A program made the translations under genes and the position numbers. From assembly GCF_016741855.1 (NCBI RefSeq), contig NZ_JAERRH010000006.1, positions 310,001-374,000 of the forward strand: a stretch of 64,000 nucleotides of DNA, read 5' to 3'. The DNA is from Streptomyces musisoli (lineage in GTDB: Bacteria; Actinomycetota; Actinomycetes; Streptomycetales; Streptomycetaceae). The notes under the pieces are model-generated. The model was not told where the DNA came from, made no database searches, and was given only the letters and a program-made list of their open reading frames with translations. This document shows positions 16,966 through 24,587 of the stretch, piece after piece. Numbering within the stretch: the first letter of the stretch is position 1; each line of letters opens with the position of its first letter.

Positions 16966-17745
16966 ATGTCCCGGGACGCCCGCTGGAAGGCGCTGCTGGA
17001 ACTGCTCGTCGAGCGTGGCCGGCTGGAGGTCGAGGAGGCCGCGGCCGAGCTGGCGGTGTCGGCGGCGACCATCCGCCGGGACTTCGACCAGCTCGCCGAA
17101 CAGCAGATGCTGGTGCGCACCCGGGGCGGAGCGGTGGTGCACGGGGTGTCGTACGAACTCCCGCTGCGCTACAAGACGGCCCGGCGCGCCTCGGAGAAGC
17201 AGCGCATCGCCAAGGCGGTGGCCGAGCTGGTCGCCCCGGGCGAGGCGGTGGGGCTGACCGGCGGCACGACCACCACGGAGGTGGCCCGGGCGCTGGCCGT
17301 ACGCGGTGACCTCACCACCGGATCCCCGGCGCTCACCGTCGTCACCAACGCGCTCAACATCGCCAACGAACTTGCCGTCCGCCCCCAGTTCAAGATCGTG
17401 GTGACGGGCGGGGTGGCGCGTGCCCAGTCGTACGAACTCATCGGCCCGCTGGCGGACGGCGTGTTGAGCCAGATCACGCTCGACGTGGCGGTCCTCGGTG
17501 TCGTCGGCTTCGACGTCGCGCACGGGGCGGCGGCGCACGACGAGGCGGAGGCCGCCATAAACCGCCTGCTGTGCGAGCGCGCCGAGCGGGTGGTGGTCGC
17601 CGCCGACTCCAGCAAGCTGGGCCGCCGGGCGTTCGCCCGGATCTGCGGAGCGGAGCTGGTGGACACGCTGGTGACGGACGCGGCGGTGGAGAAGGAGACG
17701 GTACGGCGGTTCGAGGAGGCCGGCGTGCGGGTGCTGGCGGTGTGA
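16966..17745 (+). CDS. DeoR family sugar-responsive repressor
   Basis: 259 aa. N-terminal HTH (LEVEEAAAELAVSAATIRRDFDQLAEQQMLVRTRGGAV, about residues 22-59) and a C-terminal DeoRC sensor domain with GLTGGTTTTEVARAL and VVAADSSKLGRRAF, which bind sugar phosphates. Divergent from the isomerase-aldolase operon, its likely target. ATG 16966 has AACGGAGG upstream. Confidence 0.92.
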   Translation: MSRDARWKALLELLVERGRLEVEEAAAELAVSAATIRRDFDQLAEQQMLVRTRGGAVVHGVSYELPLRYKTARRASEKQRIAKAVAELVAPGEAVGLTGGTTTTEVARALAVRGDLTTGSPALTVVTNALNIANELAVRPQFKIVVTGGVARAQSYELIGPLADGVLSQITLDVAVLGVVGFDVAHGAAAHDEAEAAINRLLCERAERVVVAADSSKLGRRAFARICGAELVDTLVTDAAVEKETVRRFEEAGVRVLAV

Positions 17746-17755
17746 GGGATGAGTC

Positions 17756-17890
17756 CGACACCGACTGCCGACACCGACTGCCGACAGCGGACTGCTGGCA
17801 GCTGACCGCCGACAGCCGACAGCTAAACGCTGACTGCTGGCTGCTGGCTGCTGGCCGCTGGCCGCTGGCCGCCGATGCTGGCTGCTGACC
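17756..17890. repeat. Imperfect CCGACTG/GGCTGCT repeat tract
   Basis: After the DeoR stop the sequence is a run of related units: CCGACACCGACTG twice, then many GGCTGCTGGC and GGCCGCTGGC variants. No gene; probably slippage-derived. It lies between convergent genes. Confidence 0.6.
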
Positions 17891-17923
17891 GCCGCAGAGG
17901 TCGGCCGGAGGGGCCCGCCGGGC

Positions 17924-18319
17924 TCAGAAGGCGCCGAGGTCCGTCTTCACGAACCCCGCGCCCCGCTGGTCGTTGCAGCCCGCCACCGGCCGGTCGGCCG
18001 GGTCGGGCCACATCTGCGGGGCCTGGAGCGCCACGCTGACCAGCGTCAGCAGCAGGTCCACGTCGCTCGCGGCGTCCAGGCGCAGGGTCACCCACTGCGA
18101 GCCGGGCACGATCCTGATCGCACCCGAGTCCCTGAGGTCCTTGGCGAACCGCCGGACGGCCCGGTCGGTGAGCCGCAGATCGACATCACGCTCGGAGTGG
18201 AAGTGGACGACCTCACCCTGGGCCGAAGTCAGCGCCCGCCCCAGACCGCAGCTCGGGACGGCCTGTCTCAGGTCCGGCCAGGTCGCCAGTTGCGCGAGCG
18301 CGCGCGAGGCCAACGTCAT
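17924..18319 (-). CDS. DUF5519 'luciferase family' protein
   Basis: 131 aa. The segments EVVHFHSERDVDLRLTDRAV and SGAIRIVPGSQWVTLRL and the DVDLLLTLVSVALQA end match actinobacterial proteins annotated as luciferase-domain/DUF5519. No flavin site is evident, so the name should not be taken as enzymatic. Monocistronic; function unknown. Confidence 0.8.
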   Translation of the reverse strand: MTLASRALAQLATWPDLRQAVPSCGLGRALTSAQGEVVHFHSERDVDLRLTDRAVRRFAKDLRDSGAIRIVPGSQWVTLRLDAASDVDLLLTLVSVALQAPQMWPDPADRPVAGCNDQRGAGFVKTDLGAF

Positions 18320-18788
18320 GGGCCCATCATGGCGCGCTCACCCGCCCGCAACCAGCGCGTGCGCAAGCATTAACCATCCCGTATCCGCCGCACGTTGCGG
18401 AACCCGCACACGCATCCATCCCTCGAACGGGTCCACCTCGAACCACGATTGCCCCACCGCGCGCCACCCAGTCGACGGAAACCGCAGGTGGGCAGGCCCG
18501 TTCGGGCTGCCGCGCCGGAGGTCCCACCGCCCCCACCAGGGCAACCCGCACAGTGGTACCGCTCTTCACCGGCCGCACATCCGGTACGCCGCCTTCGCCA
18601 CCGGTTCATGGACGGGTCCCACCACAGCCACACGCGACACAGGGCGGAGCCGTGCAGCTCGGCCGGGTGCGGTGTCGGGAGGAGACGCCGGCACCCCCGC
18701 TCACCCGGTGCGGGGGCCGGGCCCGCAACCACCCGGCCGCCCTCCAGCCGCTTGCCCGATCCCCGCCCCCACCCCTACCCTGCATTTT
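18320..18788. other. Long intergenic region with a doubtful small ORF
   Basis: About 470 bases with locally lower GC. On the minus strand 18338-18544 reads a Trp-rich frame (STGWRAVGQSWFEVDP, then a TTA codon near GWLMLAH) with only a TTG start and poor codon bias. It may be a remnant gene or noise. The start of the downstream MFS gene is preceded by TACCCT, a plausible -10 for a leaderless mRNA. Confidence 0.4.
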
Positions 18789-19994
18789 GTGCCGACAATA
18801 AACAAAACCCGCGCGCACAGCGTCGTGCCAGGCCGGGGCCTCGCGGCACTGCGCGCAGCGATCACCGCCTTCTTCGCACTGGACGGTTTCATCTTCGCGG
18901 GGTGGGTCGTCCGCATCCCCGACATCAAGCACCAGACGCACGCCTCCACCGGCGCCCTCGGGCTCGCTCTGCTCGGGGTCTCCGCGGGGGCCGTGCTGAC
19001 CATGACGCTGACCGGACGGCTGTGCCGCCGCTACGGCAGTCATCCGGTGACGGTGGTCTGCATGACCGTGCTCGCGCTCAGCGTCGCACTGCCCCCGCTC
19101 ACCCACTCGGCGCCGGCGCTGGGGGCCGTCCTGCTGCTGTTCGGCGCGGCCTACGGCGGTGTCAACGTGGCCTTCAACAGCGCGGCGGTCGACCTGGTCA
19201 CCGCCCTGCGCAGGCCGATCATGCCCGGCTTCCACGCAGCCTTCAGCCTGGGCGGGATGGTCGGCGCGGGCCTCGGCGGGCTGGTCGCCGGCGCCCTCTC
19301 CCCCACCCGCCATCTCCTCGGCCTCACCGTGATCGGGCTGCTGGTCACGGCCGTCGCCGGGCGCACCCTGCTGCGGCACGAGTCGCCCGCGCCGCCGGAA
19401 CGCGCGCCGTCGGCGGCGGCGCCGGGCGGGAGTGCCGCGGGCGGGCGGACCGGGCGCGGGCTCGTCGTCGTCTTCGGGCTCGTCGCCCTGTGCACGGCGT
19501 ACGGCGAGGGCGCGATGGCCGACTGGGGCGCGCTCCACCTGCAACAGGATCTCGCCGCCTCCGCCGGCACGGCGGCTGCCGGGTACGCGTGCTTCGCGCT
19601 CGCCATGACCGTCGGCCGGCTGACGGGGACGACGCTGCTCGCCCGGCTCGGCCGGGCCCGGACCGTCGTCGCCGGCGGCACCGTGGCCACGGCCGGCATG
19701 CTGATCGGTTCGCTCGCGCCCTCCGTCTGGGCCGCCCTGACCGGCTTCGCGGTCACCGGGCTCGGACTCGCCAACCTGTTCCCGGTCGCCGTGGAGCGGG
19801 CGGGTGCGCTGGCCGGTCCGTCCGGCGTCGCCATCGCCTCCACCCTGGGCTACGGCGGCATGCTCCTCGGGCCGCCCGCGATCGGGTTCATGGCCGACTG
19901 GTTCTCCCTGCCCGCCGCACTGACCAGCGTGGCCGCGCTGGCCGCCGTGGCCGCCGTCATCGGGGCGGCGACACGGCGGGTGCTGGGGCACTGA
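18789..19994 (+). CDS. MFS transporter
   Basis: 401 aa, about 12 hydrophobic segments, starting GTG 18789. Motif-A-like loop TGRLCRRYGSHPV after helix 2; ends FMADWFSLPAALT with helices 11-12. Resembles small sugar/drug MFS proteins of the FucP/YbjJ type. Substrate unknown. Leaderless start is likely (TACCCT 11 bases upstream). Confidence 0.88.
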   Translation: MPTINKTRAHSVVPGRGLAALRAAITAFFALDGFIFAGWVVRIPDIKHQTHASTGALGLALLGVSAGAVLTMTLTGRLCRRYGSHPVTVVCMTVLALSVALPPLTHSAPALGAVLLLFGAAYGGVNVAFNSAAVDLVTALRRPIMPGFHAAFSLGGMVGAGLGGLVAGALSPTRHLLGLTVIGLLVTAVAGRTLLRHESPAPPERAPSAAAPGGSAAGGRTGRGLVVVFGLVALCTAYGEGAMADWGALHLQQDLAASAGTAAAGYACFALAMTVGRLTGTTLLARLGRARTVVAGGTVATAGMLIGSLAPSVWAALTGFAVTGLGLANLFPVAVERAGALAGPSGVAIASTLGYGGMLLGPPAIGFMADWFSLPAALTSVAALAAVAAVIGAATRRVLGH

Positions 19995-20188
19995 CGCCGC
20001 ACAGACCCCCGGCCCGCCGCCGACCCCGGCCCAGCCCCTCCCGGCCCGGTCCTTCCCCCGGCCCGGCCCATCTCCCCGGCCCAGCTGCTCCCCTCGGCCC
20101 GGTGTCGGGCCCGGTGTCGGGCCCGGTGTCACGACCACCGCGGCCCCCGGTCGACGGCACCCCTCCGTGCCTGCCCGGCTGTGCGATC
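19995..20188. other. GC-rich spacer with short repeats
   Basis: Non-coding C-rich tract after the MFS gene. Includes three tandem copies of GGGCCCGGTGTC (about 20095-20130). No gene or clear terminator seen. Confidence 0.5.
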
Positions 20189-20218
20189 TTGCAGCTGACG
20201 TGCACGGCCTTCTAGGGT
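20189..20218 (+). promoter_or_regulatory. Promoter of the riboswitch-controlled Ni/Co transporter
   Basis: TTGCAG (20189-20194), 18-base spacer, TAGGGT (20213-20218), placing the start of transcription just before the cobalamin riboswitch aptamer. Confidence 0.6.
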
Positions 20219-20397
20219 GAACGGGCCGTGGTGTTCGGGAAGACCGGTGCCGGCCCCCAAAGGGCTCAGTCCGGAGCGGCCCTCGCCACTGTGATCGGGA
20301 AGTTCCCGCCCCATGTTTGCCACTGGCCGCACGGCCGGGAAGGCAGGGGCGGGCGCGTCGACCCGTCAGCCAGGAGACCGGCCACGGCAGCACGAAG
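20219..20397 (+). promoter_or_regulatory. Cobalamin (AdoCbl) riboswitch
   Basis: The B12-box GTCAGCCAGGAGACCGGCC sits at 20366-20384, preceded by the conserved core GCCACTGGCC...CGGGAAGGC (about 20317-20345). These are the hallmark pieces of the cobalamin aptamer. It precedes the Ni/Co permease gene by about 30 bases, so it should switch translation or transcription off when cobalamin is abundant. Confidence 0.9.
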
Positions 20398-20427
20398 CTG
20401 ATCCACGAGGTGTTGGAGCGTGACCGT

Positions 20428-21534
20428 ATGACCGTGTCCCGAGGCGTGCCCGAAACCGCCGTCCCGTCCTTTCGCTGGCGACGGGAGGACACCGTCCGCA
20501 CCGCGGGTCTCCTGGCCGTGGTCGTCGCCCTGCACGTGGTCGCCTTCGGGATCCTCTTCCTGCTCGTGCTCCCGCGCCACTACGAGGTCGACTCGAAGGC
20601 GTTCGGGGTCGGTCTGGGCGTCACGGCCTACACCCTCGGCATGCGGCACGCCTTCGACGCGGATCACATCGCCGCGATCGACAACACCACGCGCAAGCTG
20701 ATGGCCGACGGCCAGCGGCCGGTGTCCGTGGGTTTCTGGTTCGCTCTGGGACACTCCAGCGTGGTCGTCGCGATGGCCGCGCTGGTGGCCGGGGGCGCGA
20801 AGCTCGCCGGCACCCTGATGGACGACGGCTCCCGGACCCACCAGGTCCTCGGCACCGTGGGCACCACGGTCTCCGGCAGCTTTCTGTACCTGATCGCCGC
20901 GCTCAACCTCGTCGCTCTGTTCGGCATCGCGCGCGTCTTCAAGGCCATGCGCGCCGGACGCTACGACGAGGCGGAACTGGAGGCCCACCTGGACTCGCGT
21001 GGCTTCATGAACCGCCTCCTGGGCCGGTTCACCAAGTCGATCCGCCGCCCCGGCCAGATGTTCCCGCTCGGCTTCCTCTTCGGGATCGGGTTCGACACCA
21101 CGACCGAGGTCCTCCTCCTCGCCCTGGCCGGCAACGGCGCCGCCGCCGGCCTGCCCTGGTACGCGGTCCTGTGCCTGCCCCTCCTCTTCGCGGCGGGCAT
21201 GAGCCTGTTCGACACCCTCGACGGCACCTTCATGAACTTCGCCTACCAGTGGGCGTTCTCCAACCCCGTCCGCAAGGTGTTCTACAACCTCACGATCACC
21301 GGCCTGTCCATCGCGGTGGCCTTCTTCGTCGGCACGATCGAGCTGGTCGGCGTGCTGCACGACAAGCTCGGCCTGAGCGACGACGTCACCGGCTGGATCG
21401 CGGACCTGAACCTGGACAACGTCGGCTACGTCATCGTCGGCCTGTTCGTGGTCGTCTGGGCCGTGGCCATCGCCTACTGGCGCCTGGCCAAGGTCGAGGA
21501 GCGCTGGAGCGCCCGCACCGCCGACACCGGCTGA
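20428..21534 (+). CDS. HoxN/NixA-family nickel/cobalt transporter
   Basis: 368 aa, eight predicted membrane helices. Signature motifs: LGMRHAFDADHIAAIDN in helix II, FALGHSSVVVAMA and IGFDTTTEVLLLAL. The cobalamin riboswitch directly upstream says the physiological substrate is cobalt for B12 synthesis. ATG at 20428. Convergent with the ABC importer operon. Confidence 0.95.
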   Translation: MTVSRGVPETAVPSFRWRREDTVRTAGLLAVVVALHVVAFGILFLLVLPRHYEVDSKAFGVGLGVTAYTLGMRHAFDADHIAAIDNTTRKLMADGQRPVSVGFWFALGHSSVVVAMAALVAGGAKLAGTLMDDGSRTHQVLGTVGTTVSGSFLYLIAALNLVALFGIARVFKAMRAGRYDEAELEAHLDSRGFMNRLLGRFTKSIRRPGQMFPLGFLFGIGFDTTTEVLLLALAGNGAAAGLPWYAVLCLPLLFAAGMSLFDTLDGTFMNFAYQWAFSNPVRKVFYNLTITGLSIAVAFFVGTIELVGVLHDKLGLSDDVTGWIADLNLDNVGYVIVGLFVVVWAVAIAYWRLAKVEERWSARTADTG

Positions 21535-21576
21535 CGAGACGGACAAGGAGGGCTCGACGTGGGGCCTGACCGCGTG

Positions 21577-22434
21577 TCAGCGGTCCCCGGTCCCCACGGT
21601 CCGGCCCTCCTCCGCTCCGGTGCCGTCGCGCGCCACGGGACCGGGCTCCTCCCCGCCGCCGCGGGCGAGCGGCTGGGCCGCGTAGGTGATGCGGACGACG
21701 CCGTCGGCGTGCTGCCCGGCGTGCGCGCGCACGCCGAAGACGTCGGCCAGGAGTGCCGGGGACAGCACGTCCAGGACCGGTCCCGCCGTCACGACGGCTC
21801 CCTCGTGCAGGACGACCAGGTGATCGCAGAGTCGGGCGGCCAGATCGAGGTCGTGCAGGACCGCCAGCGTGGTGACACCGGTGGCCCGGATCAGGTCCAG
21901 CAGCTCGAACCGGGCGCGGATGTCCAGGTGGTTGGTCAGCTCGTCGAGCACGAGCAGCTGCGGATCCTGCGCCAACGCCCGGGCGAGCAGTACACGTTGG
22001 CGCTCACCCCCGGACAGGGAGGCGTAGTCCCGGTCCGCGTACGGTCGTACCCCGCAGCGGTCGATGGCGTCCTCCACGGCCCGGTGGTCCTCGGCGCCGT
22101 CGCGCCCCAGCAGCCCGTGGTGGGGTGCGCGGCCGAGGGCGACGATCTCGGTGACCGTCAGGCCGGTGGTGTTGCCGGTGGCGTCCTGGAGGACGGCGGC
22201 GGTACGCCGGGCCGCGGTGCGCGCGGACAGGGCCCATACGTCGTCGTCGCCGACGCGGACCACGCCCTGCGCGGGGCGGAGCGAGCGGTAAATGGCGCGC
22301 AGCAGCGTGGACTTGCCGCTGCCGTTGGGGCCGACGAGGCCGACGATGTCGCCCTTGCGTGCCTCCAGGCACACGTCGTGGAGGATCGGGCTGCGGTCGA
22401 GGGTGATGTGGAGCCGGTCGACGGTGAGTTTCAT
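21577..22434 (-). CDS. FecE-type ABC transporter ATPase (probable metallophore import)
   Basis: 285 aa. Walker A GPNGSGKS, signature LSGGERQRVLLARAL, Walker B LLVLDELTNHLD (D-E present) and H-loop LAVLHDLDL. FepC/BtuD-type. Last gene of the binding protein-permease-ATPase operon that follows the isonitrile lipopeptide genes, so I infer import of a copper-isonitrile complex. The alternatives are a ferric siderophore or B12, since a cobalamin-regulated gene is next door but on the other strand. Confidence 0.93.
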   Translation of the reverse strand: MKLTVDRLHITLDRSPILHDVCLEARKGDIVGLVGPNGSGKSTLLRAIYRSLRPAQGVVRVGDDDVWALSARTAARRTAAVLQDATGNTTGLTVTEIVALGRAPHHGLLGRDGAEDHRAVEDAIDRCGVRPYADRDYASLSGGERQRVLLARALAQDPQLLVLDELTNHLDIRARFELLDLIRATGVTTLAVLHDLDLAARLCDHLVVLHEGAVVTAGPVLDVLSPALLADVFGVRAHAGQHADGVVRITYAAQPLARGGGEEPGPVARDGTGAEEGRTVGTGDR

Positions 22435-22437
22435 GCT

Positions 22438-23451
22438 TCAGTCCAGGCCCCTGTTTCGGCGCAGCAGCCACAGGAAGAAGGGAGCGCCCAGCAGCGCGGT
22501 GAGGATGCCCAGCGGGAGTTCGTTGGGGCGGTCGAGGGTGCGGGAGAGCAGGTCGACGAGGACCAGGTAGAGGGCGCCCAGCAGGGCGGTCAGGGGCAGG
22601 AGGCGGCGGTGGTCGGCGCCGAGGGTGAGCCGGACCAGGTGCGGGATCATCAGGCCGACGAAGCCGATGCTGCCGGCGACCGCGATGACGGTTCCGGTCA
22701 GCAGCGCGCTGAGCACCAGGAGGACGGCGCGCAGGCGGTTGACGTCGACGCCCAGCGCGGTGGCGGAGTCGTCCCCGGCCAGCAGGACGTTGAGCCTCCG
22801 GCCGAAGAGCGTGAGGAGGGCGGTGCCCGCCAGCACCACCACCGTCACCGGGGGCAGTTGGTCCCACTGGGCGCCGGCCACGCTTCCCAGCATCCAGAAC
22901 ATCACCGTCCGCAGCTCGGTCGGCGTGGCCTGCAACTGGACGTAGCTCGTCGCCGAGAGGAAGACGTAGCCCACCGCGACCCCGGCCAGGACCAGCCGGG
23001 TGGGGGCCATCCGGCCGTTCCTCCGCCCGAGGGCGAAGACCAGTGCGCCCGCCGCCACCGCACCGAGGAACGCGGCCGCCGAGACGCCGAGCCCGGCGAG
23101 CGCCACGCCTCCGCCCAGGGTGATGACGAGCACCGCTCCGAGGGTGGCCCCGTAGGAGAAACCGAGCACGATGGGGTCGGCGAGCGGGTTGGACACCACG
23201 GTCTGGAGCACCGCGCCCGAGACGGCCAGGCCCGCGCCGACCAGGGCCGCCAGAACCACCCGGGGAGTGCGGAAGTTCCAGACGATCTGGTCGGTCGCGA
23301 GGTCACCGGCGGCGCCCTGCCCGGTGACGTGGTGCCAGACGATGCCCCAGACGTCACCCAGGGGGACGGTGACCGCGCCGATGCTGATCGCCACGATCAT
23401 GGTGGCGATCAGGGCGACGGGCAGGAGGGTGAAGGCCAGGGTGACCCTCAG
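22438..23451 (-). CDS. FecCD-type ABC transporter permease, probable CTG start
   Basis: 337 aa, about nine to ten helices, FecCD/BtuC family (TRVPLGDVW-like start region AVTVPLGDVWGIVWHH, ending PLGILTALLGAPFFLWLLRRN). No ATG, GTG or TTG lies in frame before the conserved region. The best start is CTG at 23451, which overlaps the stop of the binding-protein gene as CTGA, the same geometry as ATGA overlaps in the rest of the island. The next in-frame ATG is 15 codons in and would cut the first helix. Confidence 0.88.
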   Translation of the reverse strand: MRVTLAFTLLPVALIATMIVAISIGAVTVPLGDVWGIVWHHVTGQGAAGDLATDQIVWNFRTPRVVLAALVGAGLAVSGAVLQTVVSNPLADPIVLGFSYGATLGAVLVITLGGGVALAGLGVSAAAFLGAVAAGALVFALGRRNGRMAPTRLVLAGVAVGYVFLSATSYVQLQATPTELRTVMFWMLGSVAGAQWDQLPPVTVVVLAGTALLTLFGRRLNVLLAGDDSATALGVDVNRLRAVLLVLSALLTGTVIAVAGSIGFVGLMIPHLVRLTLGADHRRLLPLTALLGALYLVLVDLLSRTLDRPNELPLGILTALLGAPFFLWLLRRNRGLD

Positions 23452-24503
23452 CCGGGCCGGCCGGCTCGGAACGCGTCCGGGTGCAGCATCTTGGCGATCT
23501 TCTCCACCGCCAGGTCGTTGCTCGGACCGAGGTACATCGAGTCGGACAGGACCACGTACGTGTTCTTCCTGGCGGCCGGCCACTGGGGGAACTCCTTCAG
23601 CAGTTTCCTGGCGTAGGCCGCCGGGTGGGGGTCGTTGTAGCCGATGACGACGAGCGCGTCGACGTCGGTGGCGGCGACCTTCTCCTTGCTCAGGTCGGCG
23701 AAGGAGGTCGCGGATGCCGACGCGAAGGCGTTGGCACCGCCGGCCTTCGCGAGGATGTCGTTGTAGATGCCCTGGGCGACGACGGAGCTGAAGGCGTTGC
23801 CGCCCATGGACATGTTGGAGAAGAGCACCATCACCTTGGGCGCCTTCTTGCCCTTGACCTTGGCGGAGACCTCGCCGATGTGCTTCCGGGAGGCGGCGAT
23901 CAGTTTCTCCGCGCGGTCGGACACGTGGAAGATCTTTCCCATGTCGCGCAGCAGGGTGTAGCTGTCGGCGACGGTCATCTTCGAGGTGTCCTGCTTGCAG
24001 CCCTGCGGGGAGACGTACGTCTCGGCGGCCACCTGTTCGAGCTGGTCCCGGGTGGCGAAGCCGTTCTTCTCGTCGAAGCCGTACGAGGTGGTGGACAGCA
24101 CCAGGTCCGGGCGCAGGCCCAGCATCGCCTCGCGGGGGATGTCGTAGGCGTCGTTGAGTTCGATGTCGCCGGTGGGCAGCGCCTTGATGGCCTCGGCCCG
24201 GCCCGGTACCTCGCTCATTCCGTACGTCTGCTCGTTGGCGACGATCCTGTCGCCGAGGCCGAGGGCGAGCAGGGTCGAGACCTCGGCGACCGAGGCGCCG
24301 TTCATGACGACCACCCGGCGGGGGGCTTTCTCGAAGGTCGCGGTCCGGCCGCAGTTGTCGATGGTCACCGGGTATCCGGACTTCGACGCGGCCCCGGTCC
24401 GCCCGCCGTCGGTCTTCTCGTCGGTCGAGGAGTCGGCGCATGCCGTGGTGACCAGACAGAGGGCCGCGGCCAGGGCTGTGGCGACCGGCCGTTTGATGGA
24501 CAT
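23448..24503 (-). CDS. Metallophore-type substrate-binding lipoprotein (FecB/PF01497)
   Basis: 351 aa. Lipoprotein signal with lipobox LVTTAC (Cys about residue 22), then a periplasmic-binding-protein type 2 fold (RRVVVMNGASVAEVSTLLAL, PDLVLSTTSYGF). Directly after the NRPS gene but with its own ECF-like promoter at 24546-24574. With the permease and ATPase it forms a complete importer. Context suggests recapture of the metal-loaded isonitrile lipopeptide; iron siderophore uptake remains possible. Confidence 0.9.
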   Translation of the reverse strand: MSIKRPVATALAAALCLVTTACADSSTDEKTDGGRTGAASKSGYPVTIDNCGRTATFEKAPRRVVVMNGASVAEVSTLLALGLGDRIVANEQTYGMSEVPGRAEAIKALPTGDIELNDAYDIPREAMLGLRPDLVLSTTSYGFDEKNGFATRDQLEQVAAETYVSPQGCKQDTSKMTVADSYTLLRDMGKIFHVSDRAEKLIAASRKHIGEVSAKVKGKKAPKVMVLFSNMSMGGNAFSSVVAQGIYNDILAKAGGANAFASASATSFADLSKEKVAATDVDALVVIGYNDPHPAAYARKLLKEFPQWPAARKNTYVVLSDSMYLGPSNDLAVEKIAKMLHPDAFRAGRPG

Positions 24504-24545
24504 GCTGGCTCCTTGCTCACGGGGCTCGGTGGTGTTCCGTTGCAG

Positions 24546-24574
24546 TAGTCGTGACGGGGCGGCGGTGAGTTCCC
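24546..24574 (-). promoter_or_regulatory. ECF-type promoter of the importer operon (copy 1 of shared motif)
   Basis: Minus strand: GGGAAC (complement of 24569-24574), 17 bases, CGACTA (complement of 24546-24551). It shares GGGAACTCAC and CGACTACTG with the site at 36143-36171. Predicted start of transcription is about 35 bases before the binding-protein ATG. Confidence 0.7.
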
Positions 24575-24587
24575 GGCGAACTCCGGC

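Noticed and set aside
21577..24503. Assigning the ABC importer to vitamin B12 (BtuFCD) because of the nearby cobalamin riboswitch
   Set aside because: The riboswitch belongs to the opposite-strand Ni/Co permease. The importer has its own ECF-type promoter shared with copper genes and directly follows the NRPS. B12 or iron uptake cannot be fully excluded.
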